A DNA stretch of 64,000 nucleotides from Solimonas_A sp052035235 (GTDB taxonomy: Bacteria > Pseudomonadota > Gammaproteobacteria > Nevskiales > Nevskiaceae): NCBI GenBank assembly GCA_052035235.1, contig JBPOHT010000033.1:21680-85679 (forward strand), written 5' to 3'. The notes beneath the pieces were generated by a model. That model ran no database searches. It was not told the origin of the DNA and saw only the letters and a program-made list of their open reading frames with translations. The translations under genes were made by a program, and so were the position numbers. Below are positions 50,324-59,869 of the stretch, in pieces; the first letter of the stretch is position 1; the number at the start of each line of letters is the position of its first letter.

Positions 50324-51967
50324 TCAGAATGAAACGGCCAGCGAGCCGAAGACGCGATCATCCTTGTCGTCGCTGGAGGTGCGATCCTCGCGCGGGAACG
50401 ACCAGTCGAACTTCGCGGTGATGCGCTGGTACTGCAGATCAGCGCCGAAACCGACGCTGGTCAGGGTCTTTTCGTCCGATGCCGCCGGCAGCGGATCCAC
50501 CGAGAAGACCTTGCCGGAGTCCGCGAAGACGCGCGGCGTGATGCGGGCGCCACCCACGGCCACCGGGAAGTTGAAGCCCAGCTGGCCGAAGTAGCCACGG
50601 TCGCCGCGCACTTCGGAGGCGGGATAGCCGCGCACGCCGTTGGGGCCGCCGAGGGAGTAGGCGGTGACGTCCGACAGCGGATCCGGCGAGTAGACGCCGT
50701 TGACGTGCAGGTAGAGCTGGAAGCCCTTCACCAGCGGTCGCAGGTGCTGCACGTCGATTTCGGCGCGCAGGCGCTGGCCGGCGGAGACGCGCTCGCCCGC
50801 GGGCGGGTTCAGGTCGGCCCGCTCCAGCTCCTTGAAGTTGGTGGCCAGGCTGAACACCGCCTGGGTCACGGCCAGGTCGGCATGGTTGTAGGAGTAGTCC
50901 GCGCCGAGTTCCAGCAGCGAGATCGAGGTGTTGCTGAAGCTGAAACCGCCGAAATCGGAGTTGGCGATGGTGCGCGAGCCACCAATGTTGACGCCCAGGC
51001 GGCTGTTCGGCGTGACCAGCAGCGGGTGATTCACGGTCAGGCGGGCGCTCTTGTTCTCGCCGTCGACCAGGTTGTTGTTCTTGACGTCGAACTCGGCGAG
51101 GCCGGCCGAGGCGGTGACGCGTGAGCCACTGTTGTTCAGCGGCAGGCTGTAGGCGGCGTAGCCGTAGCGCAGCAGGTTTTCCTCGGAGCGCAGCAGCAGC
51201 AGTTGCAGCTGGTCGCCGACCTTCAGCGGGTTGTTGACCTGGGCAAAGGCCGAAAAGCGGACCTCGCCGATGCTTTCACGGCCGTAGTTGTCGACGATCA
51301 GCGAGCCGCTGACCGGGTCCTCGACCGTCTTGATGACCAGGTCGCTGGTGCCGTAGCTCTCGCCGGGGCGGACCACGGCCTTGGCCTGCAGGCCGGGCAG
51401 GGTGTTCAGGTTGCGCACGCGCTCGGCCAGGGTCGTGCCCTGGTAGACCGTGCCGGTGCGGACCTCGCCGAGGTAGTCGGTGATCTGCTCGGTGGTGTAG
51501 AGCTTGTTGTCTTCCGCCGCGATGCGGGCGATGCGGCCTTCGCTCACCAGCAGGCGCACGGAGCCCTGCTCGATCTTCTGCGGCGGCACGTTGACCGAGG
51601 CCAGGGTGTAGCCCTTGGATACGTAGAAGTCGGCCACCTTGTCGGCGGCCTCGAAGATGTCGAGCAGCGTGACCGGGCGGTTGAGATAGCCCTTGACCAG
51701 TTCCGACAGCTCGGCGCCGCTGAACAGGGTGTTGCCGGCAAATTCGAACTGCTGGAGTGTCAGCGTCTTGCTGCTGGCGGGGCCCGACGGGGCTTCCTGG
51801 GGCTGGGTCTGGATCGTGGGCGCCGGCTTGGCCGGCTGCAGCTCGATCGGCTTCTTCAGGGTGTCGCCGACCTGCCCGGGGGTGATCTGCGCCTGGGCGC
51901 CGAAGCAGGCCAGGAGGCAGCCCGAAGCGAGAAGGGCGGACCGCGGTCCGATGGTCGATACGCTCAT
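50324..51967 (-). CDS. TpsB: ShlB/FhaC/HecB-family outer-membrane transporter
   Basis: 547 residues. A signal peptide ends near FGAQAQ, followed by a Pro/Gln-rich linker (about 36-68), two POTRA domains (about 70-215; TLQQFEFAGNTLFSGAEL, SVRLLVSEGRIARI), then a 16-strand Omp85-type barrel. The conserved barrel-plug motif is VRGYPASEVRGDRGY and the protein ends in Phe (GSLAVSF). It translocates TPS-domain exoproteins across the outer membrane. It is the first gene of the operon; tpsA starts 10 nt after its stop. The promoter is clear (see 52018-52046). Confidence 0.93.
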   Translation of the reverse strand: MSVSTIGPRSALLASGCLLACFGAQAQITPGQVGDTLKKPIELQPAKPAPTIQTQPQEAPSGPASSKTLTLQQFEFAGNTLFSGAELSELVKGYLNRPVTLLDIFEAADKVADFYVSKGYTLASVNVPPQKIEQGSVRLLVSEGRIARIAAEDNKLYTTEQITDYLGEVRTGTVYQGTTLAERVRNLNTLPGLQAKAVVRPGESYGTSDLVIKTVEDPVSGSLIVDNYGRESIGEVRFSAFAQVNNPLKVGDQLQLLLLRSEENLLRYGYAAYSLPLNNSGSRVTASAGLAEFDVKNNNLVDGENKSARLTVNHPLLVTPNSRLGVNIGGSRTIANSDFGGFSFSNTSISLLELGADYSYNHADLAVTQAVFSLATNFKELERADLNPPAGERVSAGQRLRAEIDVQHLRPLVKGFQLYLHVNGVYSPDPLSDVTAYSLGGPNGVRGYPASEVRGDRGYFGQLGFNFPVAVGGARITPRVFADSGKVFSVDPLPAASDEKTLTSVGFGADLQYQRITAKFDWSFPREDRTSSDDKDDRVFGSLAVSF

Positions 51968-52017
51968 TAATTCCCCCGAATAGCGGCTGCGGCCGTATGG
52001 CCGTCGATGCGAGCCTG

Positions 52018-52046
52018 ACTATAGCCCAAGGGGAGGGGGGTTCCAA
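52018..52046 (-). promoter_or_regulatory. Sigma-70 promoter of the tpsB operon
   Basis: On the minus strand TTGGAA (52046-52041) and TATAGT (52023-52018) are separated by exactly 17 nt, about 50 nt upstream of the tpsB start codon. The region between this promoter and the glycine riboswitch (about 52047-52190) shows nothing else I can assign. Confidence 0.7.
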
Positions 52047-52191
52047 CCACACAAGAAGGTGGTATTGGCCGCTGGCGTGACGCAGTTCTTTCAATGCCTT
52101 GTAGGATTTTTCTGCAACTGTGTCGAGCTTCACACTTGGCGTTTCCGGAAGCGCCTCGCCGGCGGGTCTCGCCAAGGGCGCCGGGCACCGG

Positions 52192-52197
52192 TATCAT
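52192..52197 (+). promoter_or_regulatory. Candidate -10 box for the gcv operon
   Basis: TATCAT lies about 17 nt before the first riboswitch stem, so a transcript starting near 52204 would contain the whole aptamer. The -35 region is poor. Confidence 0.4.
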
Positions 52198-52210
52198 GCC
52201 GCCACGCAAT

Positions 52211-52402
52211 ATTCCCGTCCGCGAGAGACCACCGCTAGCCGGTGGCGCCGAAGGCGCAAATCCGCCCGGAATCGCTCAGGCACCCAGGAGCGGACGGTTT
52301 GCACGCGTACTCTGGAGAGTGTCCGTCTTTGCGACGGGCCACCGACGAGGCAGAGACGGCAACGTCTCCGAACTTTCAGGTCCAAGGACAGAGTCAGGGC
52401 GG
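52211..52402 (+). ncRNA. Tandem glycine riboswitch upstream of gcvT
   Basis: Two glycine aptamers are seen. Aptamer 1 (about 52215-52297) is closed by a perfect 8-bp P1 stem (CCGTCCGC/GCGGACGG) and has the conserved GAGAGACC, GCCGAAGGCGCAAA and CTCAGGCACCCAGGA segments. A 10-15-nt linker follows, then aptamer 2 (about 52309-52394), closed by ACTCT/AGAGT, with GGAGAGT, CCGACGAGG, the ACGGCAACGT arm and TTTCAGGTCCAAGGAC. It ends about 35 nt before the gcvT ATG. Known tandem glycine switches upstream of gcv operons turn expression on when glycine binds; the short distance to gcvT suggests control of translation initiation or an early terminator. Confidence 0.93.
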
Positions 52403-52436
52403 TTCTTTCCGACTTAGAACGGATTTACAGGACCGC

Positions 52437-53519
52437 ATGCTCAAAAAAACCGCGCTGCACTCCGAACACGCCCGCCTCGGCGCCCGCCTGGTCGATTTCG
52501 CCGGCTGGGAAATGCCGATCCAATACCAGTCGCAGCTCGACGAGCATCATGCCGTGCGCCAGGGTGCCGGCATGTTCGACGTGGCGCACATGGCGGCGGT
52601 CGATCTGCACGGTTCCCGGGTCCGCGAGTTCCTGCGTCATCTGCTGGCCAACGACGTCGCCCGCCTGACGCTGCCGGGCAAGGCGCTGTATTCCTGCCTG
52701 TTGCGCGAGGATGCCGGCATCCTCGACGACCTCATCGCTTACTTCATGCGCGAGGACTGGTTCCGCCTGGTGGTCAACGCCGGCACCGCCGACAAGGACC
52801 TGGCCTGGCTGGAGCGCCATGCGCCGGCCTATGGCGTCGAGGTGCGGCGCCGTGCCGACCTCGGGATCCTGGCCGTGCAGGGGCCGCAGGCCCGGGCCAG
52901 CCTCCTGCCGCTGCTGCCGGCCGGGCTGCGCCAGGCCGTGGACGGGCTGCAGGTGTTCCAGGCAGCGCAGGACGGTGAATGCTTCGTCGGCCGCACCGGC
53001 TACACCGGCGAAGACGGCTTCGAGTTGATCCTGCCCCATGCCGACCTGGTGACGCTGTGGCAGGGCCTGCTGGACGCCGGCGTGCGGCCCTGCGGCCTGG
53101 GTGCCCGCGACACGCTGCGCCTGGAAGCGGGCATGAACCTCTATGGCCAGGACATGGATGAGGACCGGCATCCGCTGGAGTCCGGCCTGGGCTGGACCGT
53201 GGCCTGGGAGCCGGCGGGCCGCGACTTCATCGGTCGTGCCGCACTGGAGCCGCTGCGCGGCAAGTCGCCGCGCCAGTTCGTCGGCCTGGTGCTGGAAGGG
53301 CGGGGTATCGCCCGCGCCCACATGAAGGTCCGCTTCGCTTCCGGTGCCACCGGCGAGACCACCAGTGGTGGCTTTGCCCCCAGCATGAAGCAGTCCATCG
53401 CCCTGGCGCGGGTCGATGCGGGCGCCTCCGGCGACTGCGAGGTCGAAATCCGCGGGCAGTGGGTGGCGGCCAAGGTGGTGAAGCCCCCCTTCGTCCGCAA
53501 TGGCAAGATTCTGGTTTGA
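52437..53519 (+). CDS. gcvT: Glycine cleavage system T protein (aminomethyltransferase)
   Basis: 360 residues, the usual length. Motifs: TALHSEHARLGARLVDFAGWEMPIQY, GMFDVAHMA, ARLTLPGKALYSCLL, GRTGYTGEDGFELI, LGARDTLRLEAGMNLYGQDM and the C-terminal VEIRGQWVAAKVVKPPFVR. It takes the aminomethyl group from the lipoyl H protein and transfers the methylene to tetrahydrofolate. AGGA precedes the ATG. First gene of the glycine-riboswitch operon, followed by gcvH after 33 nt. Confidence 0.97.
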   Translation: MLKKTALHSEHARLGARLVDFAGWEMPIQYQSQLDEHHAVRQGAGMFDVAHMAAVDLHGSRVREFLRHLLANDVARLTLPGKALYSCLLREDAGILDDLIAYFMREDWFRLVVNAGTADKDLAWLERHAPAYGVEVRRRADLGILAVQGPQARASLLPLLPAGLRQAVDGLQVFQAAQDGECFVGRTGYTGEDGFELILPHADLVTLWQGLLDAGVRPCGLGARDTLRLEAGMNLYGQDMDEDRHPLESGLGWTVAWEPAGRDFIGRAALEPLRGKSPRQFVGLVLEGRGIARAHMKVRFASGATGETTSGGFAPSMKQSIALARVDAGASGDCEVEIRGQWVAAKVVKPPFVRNGKILV

Positions 53520-53552
53520 CATCCAAGACATTCGATATCGAGAGGAAGACGC

Positions 53553-53942
53553 ATGAGCAACATTCCCGCTGACCTGAAGTACGTGAAGACCCACGAGTGG
53601 CTGCGCGCCGAGGCTGACGGCAGCATCACCATCGGCATCACCGACTACGCGCAGAACTCGCTGGGCGACCTGGTGTTCGTCGAGGTGCCCAAGGTCGGCC
53701 GCAAGGTGGCTGCGGATGAGAACTGCTCGGTGGTGGAATCGGTGAAGGCGGCGTCCGACGTCTATGCCCCGATTGCCGGTGAAGTGGTGGAGGCCAACGA
53801 CAAGCTCGGCGACGCCCCGGAACTGCTCAACTCCGACCCCTACGGTGAAGGCTGGCTGTTCCGCATCAAGCCGGCCGATGCCGGCGCCCTGGCCAGCCTG
53901 CTCGACGCGGCTGGCTACGAGAGCTTCATCAAGACCCTCTAA
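53553..53942 (+). CDS. gcvH: Glycine cleavage system H protein (lipoyl carrier)
   Basis: 129 residues. The lipoate attachment lysine is Lys65 in VESVKAASD, and THEWLRAEADGSITIGITDYAQ and the glycine-rich NSDPYGEGWLFRI are typical. It shuttles the aminomethyl intermediate between the P, T and L proteins. GAGAGGAAG precedes the start. Confidence 0.98.
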   Translation: MSNIPADLKYVKTHEWLRAEADGSITIGITDYAQNSLGDLVFVEVPKVGRKVAADENCSVVESVKAASDVYAPIAGEVVEANDKLGDAPELLNSDPYGEGWLFRIKPADAGALASLLDAAGYESFIKTL

Positions 53943-53954
53943 AGCGGAAGCGAC

Positions 53955-55313
53955 ATGCCGTTCATACCCCACACCGAGACCGACGTCCGCGAAATGCTGG
54001 CCGTCATCGGCGCGCCGAAGATCGACGCGCTGTTCGACGAGATTCCCGACAACCTGCGCTGCGGCAGCCTCAGCGAGGTACCGGAAGGCCTGCCCGAGAT
54101 GCGCGTGGCGCAGCTGATGCACGCGCGCGCCGCGCAGGACGGCTCCGCGCTGACCTTCATTGGCGCGGGTGCCTACGAGCACCACATTCCGGCGGCGGTG
54201 TGGGAGATCACCACCCGTGGCGAGTTCTACTCCGCCTACACGCCCTACCAGGCCGAGGCCAGCCAGGGCACGCTGCAGGTGCTCTACGAGTACCAGACCA
54301 TGATCTGCGGCCTGACCGGCATGCAGGTCAGCAACGCCTCGATGTACGACGGTGCCTCGGCACTGGGCGAGGCCCTGCTGATGGCGGTGCGCGCCAACAA
54401 GACCAACGGCTCCTGCAAGGTGCTGATGCCGCGCGCCGTGCACCCTTACTACCGCGACGTGGTGGCCGCCACGGCCTCGGCCCAGGGCGTGCAGCAGGTG
54501 ATGGTGGACTACGACCCGGCCAGCGGCCAGACCCCGCTGGCGGCGCTCAAGGCCCATGAGGGCAGCGCACCCACCGCCGTGGTGATCGCGCAGCCGAACT
54601 TCTTCGGTACGCTGGAAGACGTGGATGCCATCACCGACTGGGCGCATGCCCAGGGCGCCATGGTCGTGGCGGTGGTCAATCCGACCTCGCTGGCGATGCT
54701 CAAGGCCCCGGGATCCTGGGGCGCCAAGGGCGCCGACATCGTCTGCGGCGACGGCCAGCCCCTGGGCGCGCCGCTGGCGTCCGGCGGCCCGTACTTCGGT
54801 TTCCTGACCACCAAGATGGAATTCGTGCGCGAGATGCCGGGCCGCATCGTCGGCCGCACCGTGGACCTGGAGGGCAAGCCCGGCTTCACGCTGACGCTGC
54901 AGGCACGCGAGCAGCACATCCGCCGGGCCAAGGCCAAGTCCAACATCTGCACCAACCAGGGACTGCTGGTCACGGCCGCGACGATCTACATGAGCATCGT
55001 CGGCCCCCAGGGACTGGCCAAGGTGGCCTCGGCCTCGCTGGCCAACACGCGAGAGCTGCTGAAGAAGCTGGCCGCCGTTCCCGGCGTGATCCGCGGCTTC
55101 GGCGGCGCACATTTCCACGAAGCCGTGATCCGCCTGCCCAAGCCCGTCGCACCGGTGCTGGCAAAGCTGGCGGAGCAGGGCATCCTCGGCGGCTTCGACC
55201 TGTCGCGGCACTACCCGGAACTGGGAAATGCCCTGCTGGTCTGCGCCACCGAAACCAAGACCCCCGAACAATTGCAGCAGTTCGCCGACGCGCTCGCCGC
55301 GGCGCTCGCCTGA
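53955..55313 (+). CDS. gcvPA: Glycine dehydrogenase (decarboxylating) subunit 1
   Basis: 452 residues, the N-terminal half of a split P protein. Motifs: FIPHTETDVREMLAVIG, the FIGAGAYEHHIPAAV region, YTPYQAEASQGTLQVLYEYQTMICGLTGMQVSNASMYDGA, GDGQPLGAPLASGGPYFGF, and the C-terminal LLVCATETKT. It works with GcvPB to decarboxylate glycine. A GGAAG site lies upstream of the ATG. The partner gcvPB is not directly adjacent, because tpx lies between them. Confidence 0.96.
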   Translation: MPFIPHTETDVREMLAVIGAPKIDALFDEIPDNLRCGSLSEVPEGLPEMRVAQLMHARAAQDGSALTFIGAGAYEHHIPAAVWEITTRGEFYSAYTPYQAEASQGTLQVLYEYQTMICGLTGMQVSNASMYDGASALGEALLMAVRANKTNGSCKVLMPRAVHPYYRDVVAATASAQGVQQVMVDYDPASGQTPLAALKAHEGSAPTAVVIAQPNFFGTLEDVDAITDWAHAQGAMVVAVVNPTSLAMLKAPGSWGAKGADIVCGDGQPLGAPLASGGPYFGFLTTKMEFVREMPGRIVGRTVDLEGKPGFTLTLQAREQHIRRAKAKSNICTNQGLLVTAATIYMSIVGPQGLAKVASASLANTRELLKKLAAVPGVIRGFGGAHFHEAVIRLPKPVAPVLAKLAEQGILGGFDLSRHYPELGNALLVCATETKTPEQLQQFADALAAALA

Positions 55314-55335
55314 ACCAAGACCAAGGAGAACATTC

Positions 55336-55833
55336 ATGGCAACGATCACCCTCAAGGGCAACCCCGTCCAGACCAATGGCGACCTGCCCAAGGTGGGCAC
55401 CGAGGCACTCGGCTTCCGCCTGGTATCCAAGGACCTCAAGGACGTCTCGCTGCATGACTTCACCGGCAAGCGCAAGGTGCTCAACATCTTCCCGTCGGTG
55501 GACACGCCGACCTGCGCCATGTCGGTGCGCCAGTTCAACCAGCGCGCCGCCAGCCTGAACAACACCGTGGTGCTGTGCATTTCCGCCGACCTGCCGTTTG
55601 CGCAGGGTCGCTTCTGTGGCGCAGAAGGCATTGCCAGCGTGCAGATGCTGTCGCTGATGCGCGGCCGCCAGTTTTCCAAGGACTACGGCCTCCTGATCGA
55701 GACCGGCCCGCTGGCCGGCCTCACCGCCCGCGCCGTGGTGGTGCTGGACGAGCAGAACCGCGTGCTGCACAGCGAGCTGGTGGCGGAAATCGCCGACGAA
55801 CCGAACTACGACGCGGCGCTGGCCGTGCTCTGA
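55336..55833 (+). CDS. tpx: Thiol peroxidase (Tpx-type peroxiredoxin)
   Basis: 165 residues, close to E. coli Tpx (168). The peroxidatic Cys60 is in SVDTPTCAMSVRQF and the resolving Cys94 in GRFCG. It reduces peroxides with electrons from thioredoxin. AAGGAGAA precedes the ATG at 55336, which lies 22 nt after gcvPA, and gcvPB starts 7 nt after the stop, so it is embedded in the gcv operon and probably co-expressed with it. Confidence 0.95.
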   Translation: MATITLKGNPVQTNGDLPKVGTEALGFRLVSKDLKDVSLHDFTGKRKVLNIFPSVDTPTCAMSVRQFNQRAASLNNTVVLCISADLPFAQGRFCGAEGIASVQMLSLMRGRQFSKDYGLLIETGPLAGLTARAVVVLDEQNRVLHSELVAEIADEPNYDAALAVL

Positions 55834-55840
55834 GCGAGAC

Positions 55841-57301
55841 ATGAGCGAAAAGCTGATCTTCGAACACTCGCGGCCGGGCCGCGAGGCTGCTGCGCAGAAC
55901 CCCGGCGGCGACGTCGACTTCACCGGCATCCCTGAAGCGCTGCGCCGCAGCGACAAGCCGCTGCTGCCGGAAGTCTCCGAGCTGCAGGCGGTGCGTCACT
56001 TCACGCGCCTGTCGCAGAAGAACTTCTCCATCGACACGCACTTCTACCCGCTGGGTTCGTGCACGATGAAGTACAACCCGCGTGCCTGTAACACGCTGGC
56101 GTCGATCCCGGAGTTCCTGCAGCGCCACCCGCTGGCGCCGGATTCGCGCAGCCAGGGTTTCCTGGCCTGCATGCATGACCTGCAGGAAATCCTCGAGGCG
56201 GTGACCGGCATGGCCGGCGTCTCGCTGACGCCGATGGCCGGCGCCCAGGGTGAGTTCGCCGGCGTGGCGATGATCCAGGCCTACCACCGCGCCCGCAACG
56301 ACCTGGAGCGCACCGAGATCCTGGTGCCCGACGCGGCCCACGGCACCAACCCGGCGACCGCGGCGATGCTCGGCTGCACCGTGCGCGAGATCAAGACCAA
56401 TGCCGACGGCGACGTCGACGTGGAAGCGCTGAAGGCGGCGGTGGGTCCGAAGACGGCCGGCATCATGCTGACCAACCCTTCGACCTTCGGCGTGTTCGAG
56501 CGCCGCATCAAGGAGATCGCCGGCATCGTCCACGATGCCGGCGGCCTGCTGTACTACGACGGCGCCAACCTCAACGCGATCCTCGGCAAGGTGCGTCCGG
56601 GCGACATGGGCTTCGACGTGATCCACATGAACCTGCACAAGACCTTCTCGACGCCTCACGGCGGCGGTGGTCCGGGTGCCGGCGCGGTGGGCGTGTCGGA
56701 GCGCCTCAAGCCCTTCCTGCCGATCCCGGTGGTGGGCAAGGACCAGAATGGCTATCGCTGGCTCGACGAGCGCGACCTGCCGCAGACCATCGGCCGTCTC
56801 TCGGCCTGGATGGGCAATGCCGGTGTGCTGATGCGCGCCTACATCTATGCACGCCTGCTGGGCCGCGACGGCATGCACCGCGTCGCCGAGTTCGCCACGC
56901 TCAATGCCAATTACCTGGCGGCACGCCTGCGCGACAAGGGCTTCGACCTGGCCTTCCCCAAACGACGTGCCAGCCACGAGTTCATCATCACGCTGAAGAA
57001 GCAGAAGCAGGAGATCGAGCTGACCGCCACCGATGTGGCCAAGCGCCTGCTGGACTACGGCTACCACGCGCCGACGATCTACTTCCCGCTGCTGGTGCCG
57101 GAGTGCCTGCTGATCGAGCCTACCGAGACCGAGGACCGCGAGACGCTCGATGCCTTCGTCGAGACCCTGGCGCGTATCTGGGACGAGGCCAAGGCCGACA
57201 TCGCCTACGTCAAGGGTGCGCCCTACACCATGCCGGTGCGGCGCCTGGACGACGTGCGCGCGGCACGCCAGCTAGACCTGCGCTGGCAGCCGCCGGCCTG
57301 A
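55841..57301 (+). CDS. gcvPB: Glycine dehydrogenase (decarboxylating) subunit 2
   Basis: 486 residues, the C-terminal half of the split P protein, carrying PLP on Lys267 in MNLHKTFSTPHGGGGPG. Other motifs: HFYPLGSCTMKYNPR, PMAGAQGEFAGV, DAAHGTNPATAAMLG and the C-terminal APTIYFPLLVPECLLIEPTETE. It forms the decarboxylating enzyme with GcvPA. No gcvL is in the window. Confidence 0.97.
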   Translation: MSEKLIFEHSRPGREAAAQNPGGDVDFTGIPEALRRSDKPLLPEVSELQAVRHFTRLSQKNFSIDTHFYPLGSCTMKYNPRACNTLASIPEFLQRHPLAPDSRSQGFLACMHDLQEILEAVTGMAGVSLTPMAGAQGEFAGVAMIQAYHRARNDLERTEILVPDAAHGTNPATAAMLGCTVREIKTNADGDVDVEALKAAVGPKTAGIMLTNPSTFGVFERRIKEIAGIVHDAGGLLYYDGANLNAILGKVRPGDMGFDVIHMNLHKTFSTPHGGGGPGAGAVGVSERLKPFLPIPVVGKDQNGYRWLDERDLPQTIGRLSAWMGNAGVLMRAYIYARLLGRDGMHRVAEFATLNANYLAARLRDKGFDLAFPKRRASHEFIITLKKQKQEIELTATDVAKRLLDYGYHAPTIYFPLLVPECLLIEPTETEDRETLDAFVETLARIWDEAKADIAYVKGAPYTMPVRRLDDVRAARQLDLRWQPPA

Positions 57302-57311
57302 GGGCGCCTCG

Positions 57312-57671
57312 ATGGCGGACGGCATCAAGGGCTGGGCCCGCATCCTGCGTGCGACACGGGTGTCGTACTGGGGGCTGGGCTGGGCGCTCCGCGAGGAGGA
57401 AGCATTCCGCATCGAGGCCTTGCTGTGCCTGCTGCTGGTGCCCGCCGCACTGTGGCTCGGCGACACCGGCCTGGAGCGGGCGGTGATGGTGATGAGCCTG
57501 TTCGTGGTGCTGATCACGGAGCTGTTGAACACCGCCGTCGAGGTCGTGGTCGATCGTATCGGGCTGGAGCGCCATGAACTGTCCGGCCGCGCCAAGGACC
57601 TCGGCTCGGCCGCGGTCCATCTTTCCCTTCTGCAGGTCCCGGTGGTCTGGGGCCTGGTCTATTTCAGCTGA
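57312..57671 (+). CDS. dgkA: Diacylglycerol kinase
   Basis: 119 residues with three hydrophobic segments, close to E. coli DgkA (122). The active-site segment ITELLNTAVEVVVDRIGLERHELSGRAKDLGSAAV carries the conserved catalytic Glu and metal-binding Glu. Inner-membrane enzyme that phosphorylates diacylglycerol left over from envelope synthesis. It follows gcvPB by 10 nt. Confidence 0.94.
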   Translation: MADGIKGWARILRATRVSYWGLGWALREEEAFRIEALLCLLLVPAALWLGDTGLERAVMVMSLFVVLITELLNTAVEVVVDRIGLERHELSGRAKDLGSAAVHLSLLQVPVVWGLVYFS

Positions 57672-57686
57672 ACAAGAATCCCAAAC

Positions 57687-58612
57687 ATGTCTGCCCTGAT
57701 CTGCGGTTCCTTTGCCTACGACACCATCATGGTGTTCCCCGGCCACTTCAAGAACGAAATCCTCCCGGACAAGGTTCATATCCTGAACGTGTCCTTCCTG
57801 GTGCCGCAGATGCGCCGCGAGTTCGGTGGCTGCGCCGGCAACATCGCCTACAACCTCAAGCTGCTGGGCGGTGAGCCGCTGCCGATGGGCACGGTGGGCA
57901 ACGACTTCGAGCGCTATGCCGAGTGGATGGACAAGAACGGTATTGCGCGCGACCACGTCAAGCTGATCCCGGACGCCTACACCGCGCAGGCCTACATCAC
58001 CACCGACCTGGACGACAACCAGATCACCGCCTTCCATCCGGGCGCGATGAGCTTCTCGCACCAGCAGGACGTGCCGGCCGGCGTGAAGATCGGCACGGTG
58101 TCTCCGGACGGCCGCGACGGCATGCTGCTGCATGCGCGCCAGTTCGCCGAGGCCGGCGTCCCCTTCATCTTCGACCCCGGCCAGGGCCTGCCGATGTTCG
58201 GCGGCGACGACCTGCGCGACTTCATCCAGAAGGCGTCCTACGTCGCTGTCAACGACTACGAGGCCGAGCTGCTGATGGAACGCACCGGCTGGACGCTGCG
58301 GCAGATCGCGGAGCGCCTCGACGCGCTGATCGTGACCCGCGGCGGCAAGGGCTCGCACATCATCACGCCGAAGAAGCAGTACGAGATTCCCTGTGCCGAG
58401 GCCGGCTCCCTGACCGACCCCACCGGCTGTGGCGACGCCTTCCGCGCCGGCCTGCTGTATGGCCTGCAGAACGGCAAGGACTGGGAAACCACCGGCCGCA
58501 TCGCTTCGCTGATGGGCGCCTACAACATCGAGCGCCCGGGCACGCAGAACCACCACTTCACGATGGACGAATTCCGCGAGCGTTTCCGCGAGGAATTCCG
58601 TTACGACTTCGC

Positions 58613-58616
<4 letters not shown>
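57687..58616 (+). CDS. PfkB-family carbohydrate/adenosine kinase
   Basis: 309 residues, ribokinase fold: N-terminal ICGSFAYDTIMVF, GGCAGNIAYNLKLLG, TVGNDFERY, and the C-terminal DPTGCGDAFRAGLLYGL with the anion hole and catalytic Asp. The GGCAGNIAYNLKLLG segment and NYxAELLMERTG-type middle match proteins annotated as adenosine kinase in Xanthomonadales; sugar kinase is the alternative. The stop overlaps the next start as ATGA. Confidence 0.88.
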
Positions 58617-59788
<1,172 letters not shown>

Positions 59789-59869
59789 GGCGGCGTTCGG
59801 CGGAGGGCCGGCCCCGGTGCGCGGGGCGGCCCGATCCGCGACAATAGGGCAACCACCTTCAGGTCTCCC

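Noticed and set aside
52425..55679. Minus-strand open frame opposite gcvT-gcvH-gcvPA-tpx
   Set aside because: It runs across four strongly identified genes and the riboswitch is in the plus orientation; no own signals.
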